Shown here: positions 21,465 to 33,246 of the stretch, piece by piece
How the letters are laid out: each line of letters begins with the position of its first letter
Position numbering within the stretch: the first letter of the stretch is position 1
NCBI RefSeq assembly: GCF_030269925.1
Contig: NC_085131.1
Location: 6,929,501-6,993,500 of the forward strand
Length of the DNA: 64,000 bases
Origin: Bombyx mori
Lineage: Eukaryota; Arthropoda; Insecta; Lepidoptera; Bombycidae
Direction of reading: 5' to 3'
Made by a program: the position numbers and the translations under genes
The notes under the pieces: generated by a model
What the model was told of the DNA's origin: nothing
The model's input: the letters and a program-made list of their open reading frames with translations, nothing else
Database searches by the model: none

Positions 21465-21708
21465 TGGTGGTAGGACGTCTTGTGAGTCCGCGCGGGTAGG
21501 TACCACCACCTTGCCTATTTCTGCCATGAAGCAGTAATGCGTTTCGGTTTGATGGGTGGGGCAGCCGTTGTAAAACTATACTTGAGACCTTAGAACTTAT
21601 ATCTCAAGGTGAGTGACGCATTTTCGTTGTAGATGTCTATGGGCTCCAGTAACCACTTAACACCAGGTGGGCTGTGAGCTCGTCCATCCATCTAAGCAAT
21701 AAAAAAAA
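21465..21708 (+). mobile_element. Bm1-type SINE, 5'-truncated
   Basis: From GGTGGTAGGACGTCTTGTGA to CATCTAAGCAATAAAAAAAA. Confidence 0.92.
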
Positions 21709-22490
21709 TTTGAACAATCAGTCGCTTGATTAAGCCTATGTTTCAAATATTCTTAAAATGCGTACGTGACTTCTAAAAAGCTCGCTACGTTCTGCCACTT
21801 CTACCGACTCCGATGACGTCAATGGGCAGCGCTTTTTAAATAAAATATTTCTGAGTCTCTCCATACCGAAGACTATATAACTGCTTTTTAACCCACTTCT
21901 TCGAAATATCTTAAGTAAAAATTCTTTTTTTCGTGTCTCTATCATAATCGTTGAATTAATTTGATGTTATTTTGATCCTTGAAGTTGGAACGCAGTTTTG
22001 TATTTCGTTTTCTTGAGCCAACATTACATATAGTGATAACTATTTCTTCTAATGCAAAGTAGGTAGCGAGTCGACATTTAACTAAACTGATTCCGCTCTG
22101 CCACGGTCGCCGGTCGTCATTACGCCGATGGTCAACCGGTTTGTGATCGCATCAGAAAAACAGCTACCTCCGTACCGCGATATCAGTTAAATGCCGCGAA
22201 CGACACGAATATCGTGTTCGGAAAAAAGGCGAACGCGTATTATAACGGTCGTGAGAGATCTCGGAGTACAGGGTGGCCGATATGCGCGCTCGAGAGAGCC
22301 ACAGATTCGGTGTCAAAAATTTTATATAACGCAGCGCGTTTTAAAAAAGCGTTGCGATTTTAAATGACGGATTAAAATCGTAACAGCGTATTTTACGGGG
22401 CATTATCGCGAGTGAAAATCCTGTACTGTGACTGTTGATTGATTTTCTAACAATATTTCTAATGAATAAATAATTTCTAATAATAATCGG
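21709..22490. other. Non-coding stretch with a GC-richer patch
   Basis: About 22080-22340 is clearly richer in G, C and CpG than its surroundings (GCCACGGTCGCCGGTCGTCA, GCGAACGACACGAATATCGT). No ORF, splice pair or known repeat was recognised. A promoter or an unrecognised transposon end is possible. Confidence 0.35.
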
Positions 22491-22492
22491 AT

Positions 22493-22870
22493 GAAAGGCG
22501 ATTGCATGCAGCAGAGATGCGAATGTTGCGATGGATGTGTGGAGTAACGAGAATGGATAGAATACGGAATGAATATGTTAGAGGAAGTCTGAAAGTGGCA
22601 CCTGTGACAGAGAAGCTGAGGAGTGCGCGTTTGGGATGGTATGGACATGTGATGAGACGAAATGAAAATGAGGTTGTTAAGAGAGTGGAAGGATATAGAG
22701 TGATAGAATGTGGAAGGATATAGAGGAAGAGGTAGACCTAAGAAGAAATGGGTGGATTGTGTGAAAGACGATATGGGTAAGAGGGGAGTGAGCGAAGAAA
22801 TGGTATATGATAGAAGAGTATGGAAGGAGAAAACATGTTGCGCCGACCCCAGGTGACTGGGATAATGATG
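22493..22870 (+). pseudogene. LINE reverse-transcriptase C-terminal fragment
   Basis: Translation from 22502 reads AEMRMLRWMCGVTRMDRIRN, then LGWYGHVMRRNE, the conserved tail of a widespread insect endonuclease-reverse transcriptase. A small duplication at about 22690-22715 (AGAGTGATAGAATGTGGAAGG) breaks the frame. The end is near CCCAGGTGACTGGGATAATG. Confidence 0.8.
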
Positions 22871-23319
22871 ATTCTAATAATAATTCAATAATTTAATAAC
22901 ACAAAACAGATTTATTTACCGCATCTCGGGATAGTTGAAGTTTGAAAATTACATAATTTTTATGCGACTTTATTTCCTAAATCCATGCAATATTTCATAA
23001 ATTTTAAGAATGGCGTGATGCAAAAATAGCTTCTAGAAAGATCGTTTTAAAAATAGCATCAAGCTAAAATTAAATTCATAAAAATCATAGTATTATTATT
23101 ATATACTTCACGGAAACTTTTTCCAAAAAAAATAACACAGATCATCGTACGTAGCATTACGCAAAGCTTGGAAAACGGTGTATGGAAGTAAAATCGGGTC
23201 AAACGAACGAAAAAATTAGAAACCTGCGTGGGAATGAGCGGAACCAGTACCACGAATTCATCGGAAGACTAAAGGTCGTCCGCGACTTTACTCACAAATA
23301 TACCAACTTACCAACATTC

Positions 23320-23465
23320 CAGTGTGCTTATTGTGAGTTTTTTAACGTTCTCGATAGCGAAAAAGTTAGCTCATATTTGTATGGAATGGGATCGTTTGCC
23401 TACGTTTGCCGCTAGGGGCGCTGTTCCAACTGCATACAAAATTGGGTCTCGCACTAAGCACACTG
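23320..23465. mobile_element. MITE family A, copy 1
   Basis: Ends CAGTGTGCTTATTGTGAG and, reversed, CAGTGTGCTTAGTGCGAG. The left arm holds TTTTTAACGTTCTCGATAGC. The right arm is shortened to about 20 bp. The core has CCTACGTTTGCCGCTAGGGG as in the other two copies (29456-29631 and 52617-52781). Confidence 0.75.
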
Positions 23466-23945
23466 ACCACCGCCGATGAAAAAAACCACGACTTTTGATC
23501 ATTAAGCGTCTGAAAAATATTGTAATTACGACAATTTAAAAATGTACTCTTCATGAAAAAAAAAATATGGATAATTCAGCCGTACAAATTAAAATTTTAA
23601 GCTGATTGATATGGTTCAAAATATTAGTTTTAAAATGTTTTGTGCGGATTTAACATAACCGTCGTCCGACGCTGTCGTCAATTGAGCGACTGTTACAACA
23701 TTTTAAGTAAATTGTATGGACGCTAGAAGAAAAGGACATGGTTTATTTCAGGCTAACTTTGTTTCATCCCGGTAAAGATTGGAAGAGACAGAAACGAACC
23801 ATTTTTGGATAGATACATAATAATTTAGTCGGAGCTTGACACTGCAGGTTTTTGGGAGAAGTTTTTTGGATTAATATCATCAATGAACAAATGTCGCTAA
23901 TCCAACAAATAGGTGAATTCCGTTTAGACCTTTACTGTCTTAATC

Positions 23946-24507
23946 ATAAAGTCATATCCTCCTCCTCGAGTCGCGTTCCTCATGTCTGAGGGTCGTGACC
24001 ACCATCACCCATGAGCTTCAATTTTAGGATCTTTTTCCACTTTCCCCTGTCCACGGCGTCATGCAGCGCGCTGTACACTGTACTGTCCAAAGCGGTGCGG
24101 ATCTGATCGGACCAACGAGTATGGCTGCGGCCTCTAGATCTGTTGCCTTCAACTTTCCCTGTGATTATAAGTTTTTCCAGGTTATCGCCGTCTTTCCTCG
24201 CAATGTGACCAAAATATTCGAGGATCCGCTTCAGACATACAGTAGACAGTCTGATTTTGATGCCCAGTTGCTTCAATATCGACACGTTAGTCCGCAAGGC
24301 TGTCCACGGAATTCTTAGCATGCGTCTCCAACACCACATTTCGAAAGCATCGATGCGCATTCGGTCTGCTGCTTTCAACGTCCATGTCTCAGCTCCATAC
24401 AAGAAGATAGAGAAAACAAGAGTCCGCACCAGTCTGGTTTTAGTTTTCAGGCCTATCCCTCTATTCTTCCAGATCTTCTGTAGCTGAGACATCGCACTTT
24501 TAGCCAT
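23946..24507 (-). pseudogene. RTE-type LINE reverse-transcriptase C-terminus
   Basis: A 175-codon open stretch contains LVFSIFLYGAETWTLKAADR, AFEMWCWRRMLRIPWT and GRSHTRWSDQIR, the usual C-terminal motifs of RTE-clade reverse transcriptases. The 3' end on the minus strand is CCCTCAGACATGAGGAACGC followed by GACTCGAGGAGGAGG. The catalytic palm lies upstream and is missing, so this copy is dead. Confidence 0.88.
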
Positions 24508-25195
24508 TCCGATACGTCATATAAATAGCAAATAAATACATTAGCTAATTTCATCCCATTTTATTCCGGTAGTCTTCAACGTACAAACAAAGTGTTGTTA
24601 GATATTTGTAATGGCGGGAGAAAGGTGGACTGAAGCTCGAGTCTCGATATTAGGCAACAGAAAATATAATAAAGACGATAGACGGTATAATAATTTTATA
24701 TTTAAATAGTTGTGTAAATTATGAGCTTTTGAGACATAATGCTTTATGTCCTCGATTAACCTTTCAAGAATACTTGAATACAATGGTATTAGAGAAGTTT
24801 AACAAGTGTAAGCTATGCCTAGAAAGACAACAAAACACAACAAGCGCATTCTTAATGATGGGGTTAACAACGGGTTGTGTAGGCCTTCTGTCTACTTCTT
24901 CCGCGAAGCATGATTGAGTTCCGATATGAATTGACAATAGTATTATTCCGACGTAATTGGGTATTCGTCGTTTTATCCGGATCGTTTTCATTCACGATTA
25001 ATGTAAATGGTTGATTAAAAAAACCGAATTCTTACAGCGTTGTGTACATATACAAAGTGTAAGGAGATCATTACCGAATTTAACACAGATGTAAACTACT
25101 CTAACGTCAACTTTTTTTTTTTTCAATTTCTTATATTGGCGTCGTTGCATGTTTTTTTTTCTTTTATATTTTGTGGAACAGTAATGTAAAGCAGT

Positions 25196-25319
25196 AATGT
25201 AAATTTATGGTAGGCAGCAGCTTGGCTCTGCCCCTGGCATCGCTGACGTCCATGAGCGACGGTGACCACTTACCATCAGGTGGGCCGTATGCTCGTCTGC
25301 CTACAAAGGCAATAAAAAA
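25196..25319 (+). mobile_element. LINE 3' tail
   Basis: GGCAGCAGCTTGGCTCTGCC, CCATCAGGTGGGCCGTATGC, then CTACAAAGGCAATAAAAAAA. Same family as 2310-2600 and 53850-53965. Confidence 0.8.
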
Positions 25320-25516
25320 AAACCACAAATCGCGCGCGTCTACTGATTTCAATTGTATTTTACTATAGTTTTCGACAAAGCTTAGAGCTCAAGATTCTCG
25401 ATTCAATTAATATAATACCTACCTATTTTTTATATCATAGACATTTTTTCTTTTAAAGCTTGACAACAAACTGTTTACTGTATGTTTTTATTATATAGTG
25501 TAAGACTAAAGTTACT

Positions 25517-25620
25517 ATTTACTCTGCACTACCTTTGGTTGACTGGTAGTGAATGCCTTAGGCATTAAGTCCGCCAATGTAAATTTTACATGAAGTGTAA
25601 TAAATAAATAAATAATTAAA
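25517..25620 (+). repeat. LINE 3' tail (CATTAAGTCCGCC family)
   Basis: Second copy of the repeat at 6047-6150, with ACTACCTTTGGTTGACTGGT and GGCATTAAGTCCGCCAATGT before an AATAAATAAATA tail. Confidence 0.65.
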
Positions 25621-26081
25621 TAAAGTTGGTAAATAGTTAATAATCACAAAAAGATAAATCGCTTGATTCGAACGGAGGAAAAAAATTATTGATTTGTTTG
25701 GTCTTAGCTTATTTATTCGCTATAATAATGATAACATAAAAATGCTTTTTCATTTTACGCCAAATGATTTAATCATATTCGCGATTCAGAAAACGAATAA
25801 CACCGCTTCTTCCGCACAAAACTGTAATTCTCACATTAAATTAAGAGATAAAGTCTAAAAACGGCAACTAAAAACAAATATAGAATTTTATCCAATCGTT
25901 TTTGCGTGATGCGCGCACAACGGCTAATCTCAATCATTTCAATGTAGATCACATTTCATGCTATTCTACACTTTATTTGTTCTATAAGCCTTGTTAAATT
26001 ACAATTTTCTAACGTATTTTTACCATCTTTGTCTTAAGAATCGCATTTTATCTGTCTATTTTGGATTTATGGAACTATTTC

Positions 26082-26320
26082 TACTGGTGGTAGGATATCT
26101 TGTGAGTCCGCGCGAGTAGGTAACACCGCCCTGCTTATTTCTGCCGTGAAGCAGTAATGCGTTTCGGTTTGAAGGGTGGGGCAGCCGCTGTAACTATACT
26201 AAGATCTTAGAACTTACATCTCCAGGTGGGTGGCGCATTTACATTGTAGATGTCCATGGGCTCCATTAACCACTTAACACCAGGTGGGCTGTGAGCTCGT
26301 CCACCCATCTAAGTAATAAA
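26082..26320 (+). mobile_element. Bm1-type SINE, 5'-truncated
   Basis: From GGTGGTAGGATATCTTGTGA to CATCTAAGTAATAAAAAAAT. Confidence 0.92.
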
Positions 26321-26925
26321 AAAATAATAAAAAAATGCTAAATGAATGATGGAACTATAATTAATTTTAGAAGTTAAATACTATTTACGAAATTTAATGC
26401 AATGGTCTAGTATTATAACGAAATATTAATTAATTACAACATTCCGTGCATGTACCTACTAACGACTGAAAAAAATTATGAAATTATTCTTATATATATT
26501 CAATTTTTTAGAGCAGGTTATATATTTTTTGGTTTTGTATGAATATTTCTAATCGAACTTGTAAAAGTCCGCTCCTCATCCGGTTATTTTTAACCGAATT
26601 AAATTCAATTATATATCTCACTAATCGTTTTCCACTCATTTGATATCATTTCGTTTTCACTGTGTGCAGTTGGTTCATCGTTAATTCATCGTACTGATAA
26701 CTCGCCGAGAACCAGTACTAAACTGTAGGTTAGTAATATTAATCAGTATACATATCACTAGAGTTACCGAGACACGCAGTGTTCTTGAATCAAGTTTAAC
26801 TCAAGCCGAACGTTTGCCGGGGAGTCGGTTCAATGAACCGCGTTAAGCTAGAATCGTTTACTTCAAATCACTGATAACAGCCACTAAAAATGTTTCCCAA
26901 ATTGATAAGTGCCATCTTTATTTTT
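26321..26925. other. Non-coding stretch, nothing recognised
   Basis: AT-rich sequence with no ORF above background and no repeat that I can match within the window. Confidence 0.5.
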
Positions 26926-26927
26926 CC

Positions 26928-27122
26928 TACCTAAGCTGGTAGCCTGGAGAGGATATTCCAGCGTAACCTTAACTAGTAGGTGAGCTCACGGGGCTCAAGC
27001 CTGACGACGTTGCTAACACGAACCCTAGCAAGAGCCGTGCTTCGCAGAATCTACCACCGGATCGGAAACGCGACCCACTGAGAAGATCCGGCGAGAAACT
27101 CAGTGGGCTGTGTCTGAGGGTT
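26928..27122 (-). mobile_element. Jockey-type LINE 3' end fragment
   Basis: TTTTTCCTACCTAAGCTGGT, GGTGAGCTCACGGGGCTCAA and CTGAGAAGATCCGGCGAGAA. Nearly identical in reverse to the end of the copy at 51695-52112. Confidence 0.85.
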
Positions 27123-27639
27123 ATGGTGTGCCATCCAAATGCAGAGTACACTATTACCGATATTTTTCATTGTTTTTAGAATAGCAACAGATAATATACA
27201 TAACACGGTTTACATAAATTTACGAGTAAAACAGATTAATCCAAAAAATATTGTAATCATTGGAAAACTGAATGAGAATTGCTACAAAGGAAAAAAAATC
27301 TTGTTACTGGAGACCACTCATCAGTGTTGCTGCATTTCTAATATCGAAACTTCAGCGTACACTGCTGAGTTTGTTAAATTGATAGCGGTAGGTACAATGG
27401 CTCGATGAACGCAGAGGGTAAGCGCAGGGAAGAACTAAGAAAGCTTTTTTCAAAATTTCGAAAATTTTATTTAAAGTTTTCATGACTGCATTTTAAATGT
27501 ACGATTATAATTTTTTACGAAATTTGCGATAAGCTTAAGATAAAAATAAGCGAATAAGATCAAATCGTGTATGACTTGACGTTAGTTTTGACTATACAAT
27601 GACATTTATTTCCAAGTACAGGTTTTATTTATAAACAAA

Positions 27640-27900
27640 AAAAAATGTTTTTATTGCTTAGATGGGTCGACGACCTCACGGTCCACCTGGTGTTAAGTGG
27701 TTACTGCAGCCCATAGACATCTACAACATAAATGCCGCCACCTACCTTGAGATATGAGTTCTACGGTCTCCGTTTTTACAATACGACTGCCCTACCCTTT
27801 AAACCGAAACGCATTACTGTTTCACGGCAGAAATAGGCAAGGTGGTGGTTGGTACCTACCCGTACTTACCCGTACGGACTTACAACGCGTCCTATCACCA
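27640..27900 (-). mobile_element. Bm1-type SINE, 5'-truncated
   Basis: From TTTTTATTGCTTAGATGGGT to AACGCGTCCTATCACCAGTA, reverse orientation, moderately diverged. Confidence 0.88.
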
Positions 27901-28120
27901 GTATAACATAATTGCTTTCAAATTTGTAAGTCCCTACTAATTACATTTTTCCTGTTTTGAAATTTCTTCCAGTGCGTCCCTGTTTCTGCAAGGACGATAG
28001 GGCACCAGAGGGCGCAAGGGTCGCGTTGCCGAGGACGTCGGGGCGGTGCCCAAGGGTACAGGGACGCATCGGCCTCTAAGCTAAGCCGCTAAGAGCGTTG
28101 CATTTCGGCTTATTATTATG

Positions 28121-28934
28121 CTTTGCTACATACAGAGCTTCCATCGACGCGAACAACTAAAGAACCGTAAGTTTGTTTGTTTACGACTGAGTTTCTTGTT
28201 TTTCGTCACTATGACGTCTTCCATTTCTAATATAAAATGAATCCCGATAAAATTACATGCTTGTCAATGCATATATCGACAATGCAAACGTCACTTATGA
28301 CGTGATTCCGTGTGTTATTAATTTAATGTTAAATTGAATGCTTATCGTTCGTATCGCGGTATATGAGTTGATAATTTAGAAGCTTTTCCAAAAAATTTTG
28401 TCGTCAGAGTTCAGTGTGCTCGAACGTCATTCCAATGTGTTTATTTAAATATTTGTTTCATAACAAAACTCAAACAAAGTACAACGGTTTTACAGGAGTC
28501 CGAAGTGGTTACGTAAAATGAGCATGACGTAAATCTGGCTACGTTTATCGAGGCCTAATAATAAGAACGGTACATAACTTGAATCATAATAAATTTACTG
28601 ATGTCAGAAAATCAACAGTTGTTTTTTAAGCGAAGATATTGTCATAATACCAAGATTAGCTGGATGCTCCGTTGCATTAAGTTCTCCTATGTATATAAGT
28701 TTTTTTGTGCGGTTTTCTATCGATAAATCTGTTTTCAAATTTTTATTAATTATAATTATTTTTGCAATTCATAAAATTTGTTTATTAAGACCTTGTTAAA
28801 ATGTGGTAAACGACTGATTTAATTACGTTGAATATCAACATAAATATAACTGAGGCAGAGTGCCGGTTTTTCTTCTCATTTCTTCTCCCTTTTCATTCCT
28901 CTTCCAAAAATGCTAATGCATACTATTATCTTTA
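28121..28934. other. Non-coding stretch, nothing recognised
   Basis: AT-rich, no gene or repeat that I can identify. Confidence 0.5.
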
Positions 28935-29226
28935 TCTATATACATATAAATATGAATTGCTGTTCGTTAGTCTCGCTAAAACTCGAGAACGGCTAGACCG
29001 ATTTGGCTAATTTTGGTCTTAAATTATTTGTGGAAGTCCAGAAAAGGTTTAAAAGGTAGATAAATATGAAAATGCTCGGAATTAAATAAAAATAACAATT
29101 TTGTTTTCCCTTTGATGTGTCCCCCGTCGGACGGATTCCTTTTGTTAGTTTTAAGTTTATTTTATACAAAAGTTTAGGTATTTTATTTGTCGATTGAAGC
29201 ACTACGAAGTCTGCTGGGTCAGTTAG
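28935..29226 (+). mobile_element. Helitron-like element B, copy 1
   Basis: Begins TCTATATACATATAAATATG after an A and ends CTGCTGGGTCAGTTAG before a T. The interior matches 51229-51508 closely, including TGTCCCCCGTCGGACGGATT. Ends fit the Helitron TC...CTRR pattern. Non-coding. Confidence 0.6.
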
Positions 29227-29455
29227 TTATAAATAAGAAAGATACTCTGTCTGTTACATTTTCACGCCTAACCGACGGCACAGATCGTGATGAAATTCTA
29301 GATGGAAATAGTTTGAACCCTGGAAAATAAGCCCCTGCTCGTAGATCGTTTCACGGCTGAGCATGGGTTGGCGCCCGCCTGATATAAACGTAGCAGGTAG
29401 ATAGTAGTAGAGTAGATAAGTGTAGTTAGTACGCGCGGCCGAGGCTTAGAGCGTT

Positions 29456-29631
29456 CAGTGTGATTAGTGCGAGTTTTTTAACGTTCTCGATAGCGTAAAA
29501 GTTAGCTCCTATTTGTATGGAATGGGATTGTATGCCTACGTTTGCCGTTAGAGGCGCTGTTCAAACTGCATACAAAATTGAGTTAACTTTTACGCTATCG
29601 AGAACGTTAGAAAAATTCACTAAGCACACTG
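29456..29631. mobile_element. MITE family A, copy 2
   Basis: Long inverted repeats of about 55 bp: left CAGTGTGATTAGTGCGAG... with AACGTTCTCGATAGCGTAAA, right its reverse complement ending GCACACTG. The loop holds CCTACGTTTGCCGTTAGAGG. Would fold into a near-complete hairpin. Target duplication not clear. Confidence 0.82.
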
Positions 29632-29688
29632 TATTTGCTACGAAATTAAAATGCTCCAAAGAGTTCGCAATAACGGATAGGAAAAATA

Positions 29689-30992
29689 CCTAGTCAGGTC
29701 ATAAATTCTGTCACATGTTTAATGTAAAATAATTGAAACAAGTTTATTCATTATGTAACCATTCATATACCAAAATGAACTTAACAAAACATAGATTCTT
29801 ATGACACTAAAGTTTATTTAAAATGACCTCCGTGATTTTGAATACAGGCCTTCAATCTGCGCGGCCAGTCGTCTATCGCAGCACGAACGAGGTCCATGTC
29901 AATATCGGCGGCTGCCTTAATCAAGGATGTCTTGAGTGACTCCAAATTGGGATGAGGCTTTGAGCACGCCTTTTCTTCCAAGTGTTGCCTGCCATATCTT
30001 GTAATCTAACGGATTCAAATCTGGACTGGAGGAGGGCCAGTCTTCGTGCCGGATGAAGTCGATTTCACGCGCCGCCAGCCAGTCTTGTGTGCTCTTCGCT
30101 CTACGAGCTGGCGCCGAATCTTGTTGGAATACCCAGTGCCTGTTATTGAACATGGTATGAGAAACAGGTTCCACAAGGTTCGTCAGGACTGTATTTTGAT
30201 ACACAACTGCATTCGTTTTTACACCCTTCTCACAAAAATGTACCTCTGTTAAGCCCCAATAAGAAACTCCCAACCATACCATGAGCGAGGATGGAAAATG
30301 ACCTCGTTGGACACGCGGAATACGGTTGCTCGCTTCTTCACTACTGTGTGCGTACACCTTATCATTTTGTTTGTTGTAGCTCTCTTCTACGGTAAAATTT
30401 TTTTCATCCGAAAAAAGAATTTGCCGAAATTTTTTTCCCGCGTACCGCTTCAACAAAGCGCGGCATCTCTTCAGTCTCAGGTCCATTAGACGAGCATTCA
30501 AACGATGTCCTGTTTTTCTTCGATATGCCCGAAGCCCTAAGTCTTCATTTAACACCCTTTTCACCGTGGTTCTGCTTAACCCCATCTGAAGGGCCAACAG
30601 TTTCTGCTTACGTTTGGGATTTCATTGAATTCGCGCCTTCACAGCTTTTATCACTGCTGGAGTCCTAACAGACCGAGGGCGACCACTTCTTGACCTGTCA
30701 TCTACACTAGAGTCTTCATTGTATCGTTTGATGGTACGATAAACGAATCTTTTGGTTATATTCAAATTTTTCAGTAGGTTAAAAATTTTAATTGGCGCGT
30801 AACCGCAACGATGCAACGCAATAACTGCAACACGGTCTTCTTTAAGCGTCCACTCCATATTTAAAAATGAGTAAAATTCTAAAAGTATACATTTTTATTT
30901 TCATGAACAATTCGAAATAAATAAACTTTTTTGTGGCCAGCATTGTAAAAGAAAAGTTTTTACTGTGTGACAATACTTATGACCTGACTAGG
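29689..30992 (-). mobile_element. maT-like mariner transposon (1304 bp)
   Basis: Inverted ends of 27 bp (29689-29715 and 30966-30992) begin CCTAGTCAGGTCATAA and match at 24 of 27 positions. Both sides are flanked by TA (29687-29688 and 30993-30994), the Tc1/mariner target. The single gene inside is a broken transposase, so this copy is not autonomous. Confidence 0.93.
29819..30858 (-). pseudogene. Mariner (DD37D, maT-like) transposase, one stop and one frameshift
   Basis: Begins at ATG 30858 and spans about 346 codons to the TAA at 29819, the usual mariner length. The N-terminal half has paired helix-turn-helix DNA-binding motifs, including RTIKRYNEDSSVDDRSRSGR. Catalytic residues: FSDEKNF (D about 151), FQQDSAPA (D about 247) and SSPDLNPLDY (third D about 285). 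The gap between the second and third D is 37, the DD37D spacing of the maT group. Breaks: a TGA at codon 79, probably from a CGA, and a frameshift near 29975-29990. After the shift, the C-terminus is readable in another frame to AIDDWPRRLKACIQNHGGHF. Confidence 0.92.
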
Positions 30993-33246
30993 TATATACC
31001 TACACCAATACTGCATCGTTTTAGAAGTAGCCTGCAATATTCACGGGCGTATGTTTTGAAGCAGGTTATCATTTACTGGCATTGTCAATGGCACGGGTGC
31101 ACAAGTACTAAAAGAGTGGACAGTACATTCATATCTGCTTCAAAATAGCAAGTTTTATAGAACCGTGACATTAAATCGTTTAGATACTAAATTTATTGAA
31201 TGTCACAAAACGCAATATGTTTATCTGTTTGAATGCAGGACAATAGGACGTAAAATCGATTTCTGGCAAAACTTTGTTTATATACTTTTAAGCACCCGGC
31301 GCTGGAAATAAGATCCTCCCTAAGAATATACCTTGAAAGCAATAAACAACCCACGCAAAAACACACCCACGCAAAATTAGTATTTAATTCGAAACCGAGT
31401 TAGCTGGTGTCCTCCAAACGGCTCCGTTTTCCTCATACCGAGTGAGTATGAGTCTCGGATTGAGCGCGGATTCGATCGGAGCCGTGTGTCATGGCGCAAC
31501 CCGCCGGAGTACCTAACGAGTTACATAAAAATACAAGCCCGCCAGCCGGCTACGACAGCTATACCGGTTGCCTCACAGCTACTCCGTGCTTTCCAGTCAT
31601 TTTTATTCACGACACTCTTGATCATTGATTCGGTCGAAAATAACTACATAGGTATGCACTGAATCAAAATTTCATAGTTTTAATATCACCAGGTACAAGG
31701 TTTATTGATTTTACTATACTTAGGCTGTTTCCAGAAATACACAAACATTTCTGATATAGGTATTTTTAGTCGGCACAAACAACTGAGTGTTTGCAGTTCG
31801 CCAAACTTGGCAAGGTCATGTTGTTTGGTTGTGACTTGTGACTGTTTTCCCGCTTATTTTCAGTTCAATTTCGTACCTAGAGAAAGATACGGAAATAATT
31901 TTAACCGAATATTATAATAATTAAGTATTTTTTCCACATCTCTTTTGATTGCTACCCATCAAGATTCTGGAAGACAAAAGAAAAGTACCCAATTATCAGG
32001 TAACGTAAAAAACTGATATTAGCCAGTTTTAGAATTACGGCCTCTTAAATTGGTGGCACCGAAAACCCTTAATGCTTGTGCCATCTCTCTCCACTGATAA
32101 AAGAAAGAGATAGAAAATCAGTGGTTTTGTGCATTAATATCTTAAAACCTTGTTTTTAATCGCTGACCAATATACCGAGCAGGTATCATGAGCTCACAGT
32201 GGACAACAAACTTCCAAACAGAACATGTTCCCAGAAGTGGCAAGTATCTCCACTGCAATGGATGTAAAGAGCGTCGAAAACAAGCGTCGGCGTCGGCAGT
32301 GAGTGGTGACACATCGTCGCGTGATTCACAGGCAGCGAACTGCGCATACACAAGAATCCGTGACGTCAACCCGCGTCCGGTACTTATAATCGGTACCTAT
32401 AGACATTATATCGATTATGAAATGGTACTGAAGATTCGAGATTATTTGTAATAAATACATGAGTATTACGAGTTTATTTTTTGCTCAACTTCATATTTTT
32501 ATCTGAGCGACATAACGGTTTCAACGGCATTATGCATTGATGACTTACACAATATATTATTAAGTGTTGAATAGTTGAACAATACAGTCATCTATGGTAA
32601 CTGTAGATTATTTATTCATAGACTTATTAAAATTACATATCATTATAGCATTAAAACAGAGAAATACAACGTTGCCAGATGACATATTTTTATTGCTATA
32701 GATTAACAGACCTGCTGCTTTTCTTATCCAACTACATTGACATCTTAATGCCGCCACCTAACTTGAGACATCAATCTAATTTTCAATTGTACGAGTATTA
32801 ATTATATCAGCCGGAACGCCAATGCTTCTTGGCAGATTTAAACACGACGGTATTGACTTCCCTTGTGGGCTCACAGTATGTAAAGACCGCTACTATTACA
32901 AAGGAAAATAAAGTGCCTAATCCTATAGTACTGAAAAACATAGAACCAGCTGCTACGATTTTAATTCAAACAATAACGTTAAAAATCCGAAAAGTCGAAT
33001 AAAGTGATATTACAGAATAGACACCCTGCAGTCACCGCGCGCCGGTTCGTGTCCGTAGCGTTCCGTTTCACGACCGCAATGCTGCGCATTCTATACCTTT
33101 TGTATTCATAACCTCCACATCACCTCACTCAATACTCGATACAACTACCCGCTTGTGCCGAATTCAATTTACTGTTGACCTTCTGTTACTTTTACTGTGA
33201 ATCATTTTATTTAAAACTATGTTTTATACGCGTTGTTTTCGCACAT
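30993..33246. other. Non-coding stretch with two GC-richer patches
   Basis: No gene is recognised. GC-richer patches at about 31390-31600 (GCGGATTCGATCGGAGCCGT) and 32180-32400 contain short ORFs without known domains. About 32735-32775 is a scrap of Bm1 (TAATGCCGCCACCTAACTTG). Confidence 0.4.

Noticed and set aside
32188..32451. 87-codon ORF on plus strand
   Set aside because: No recognisable domain. An antisense ORF of similar length suggests compositional openness rather than coding.
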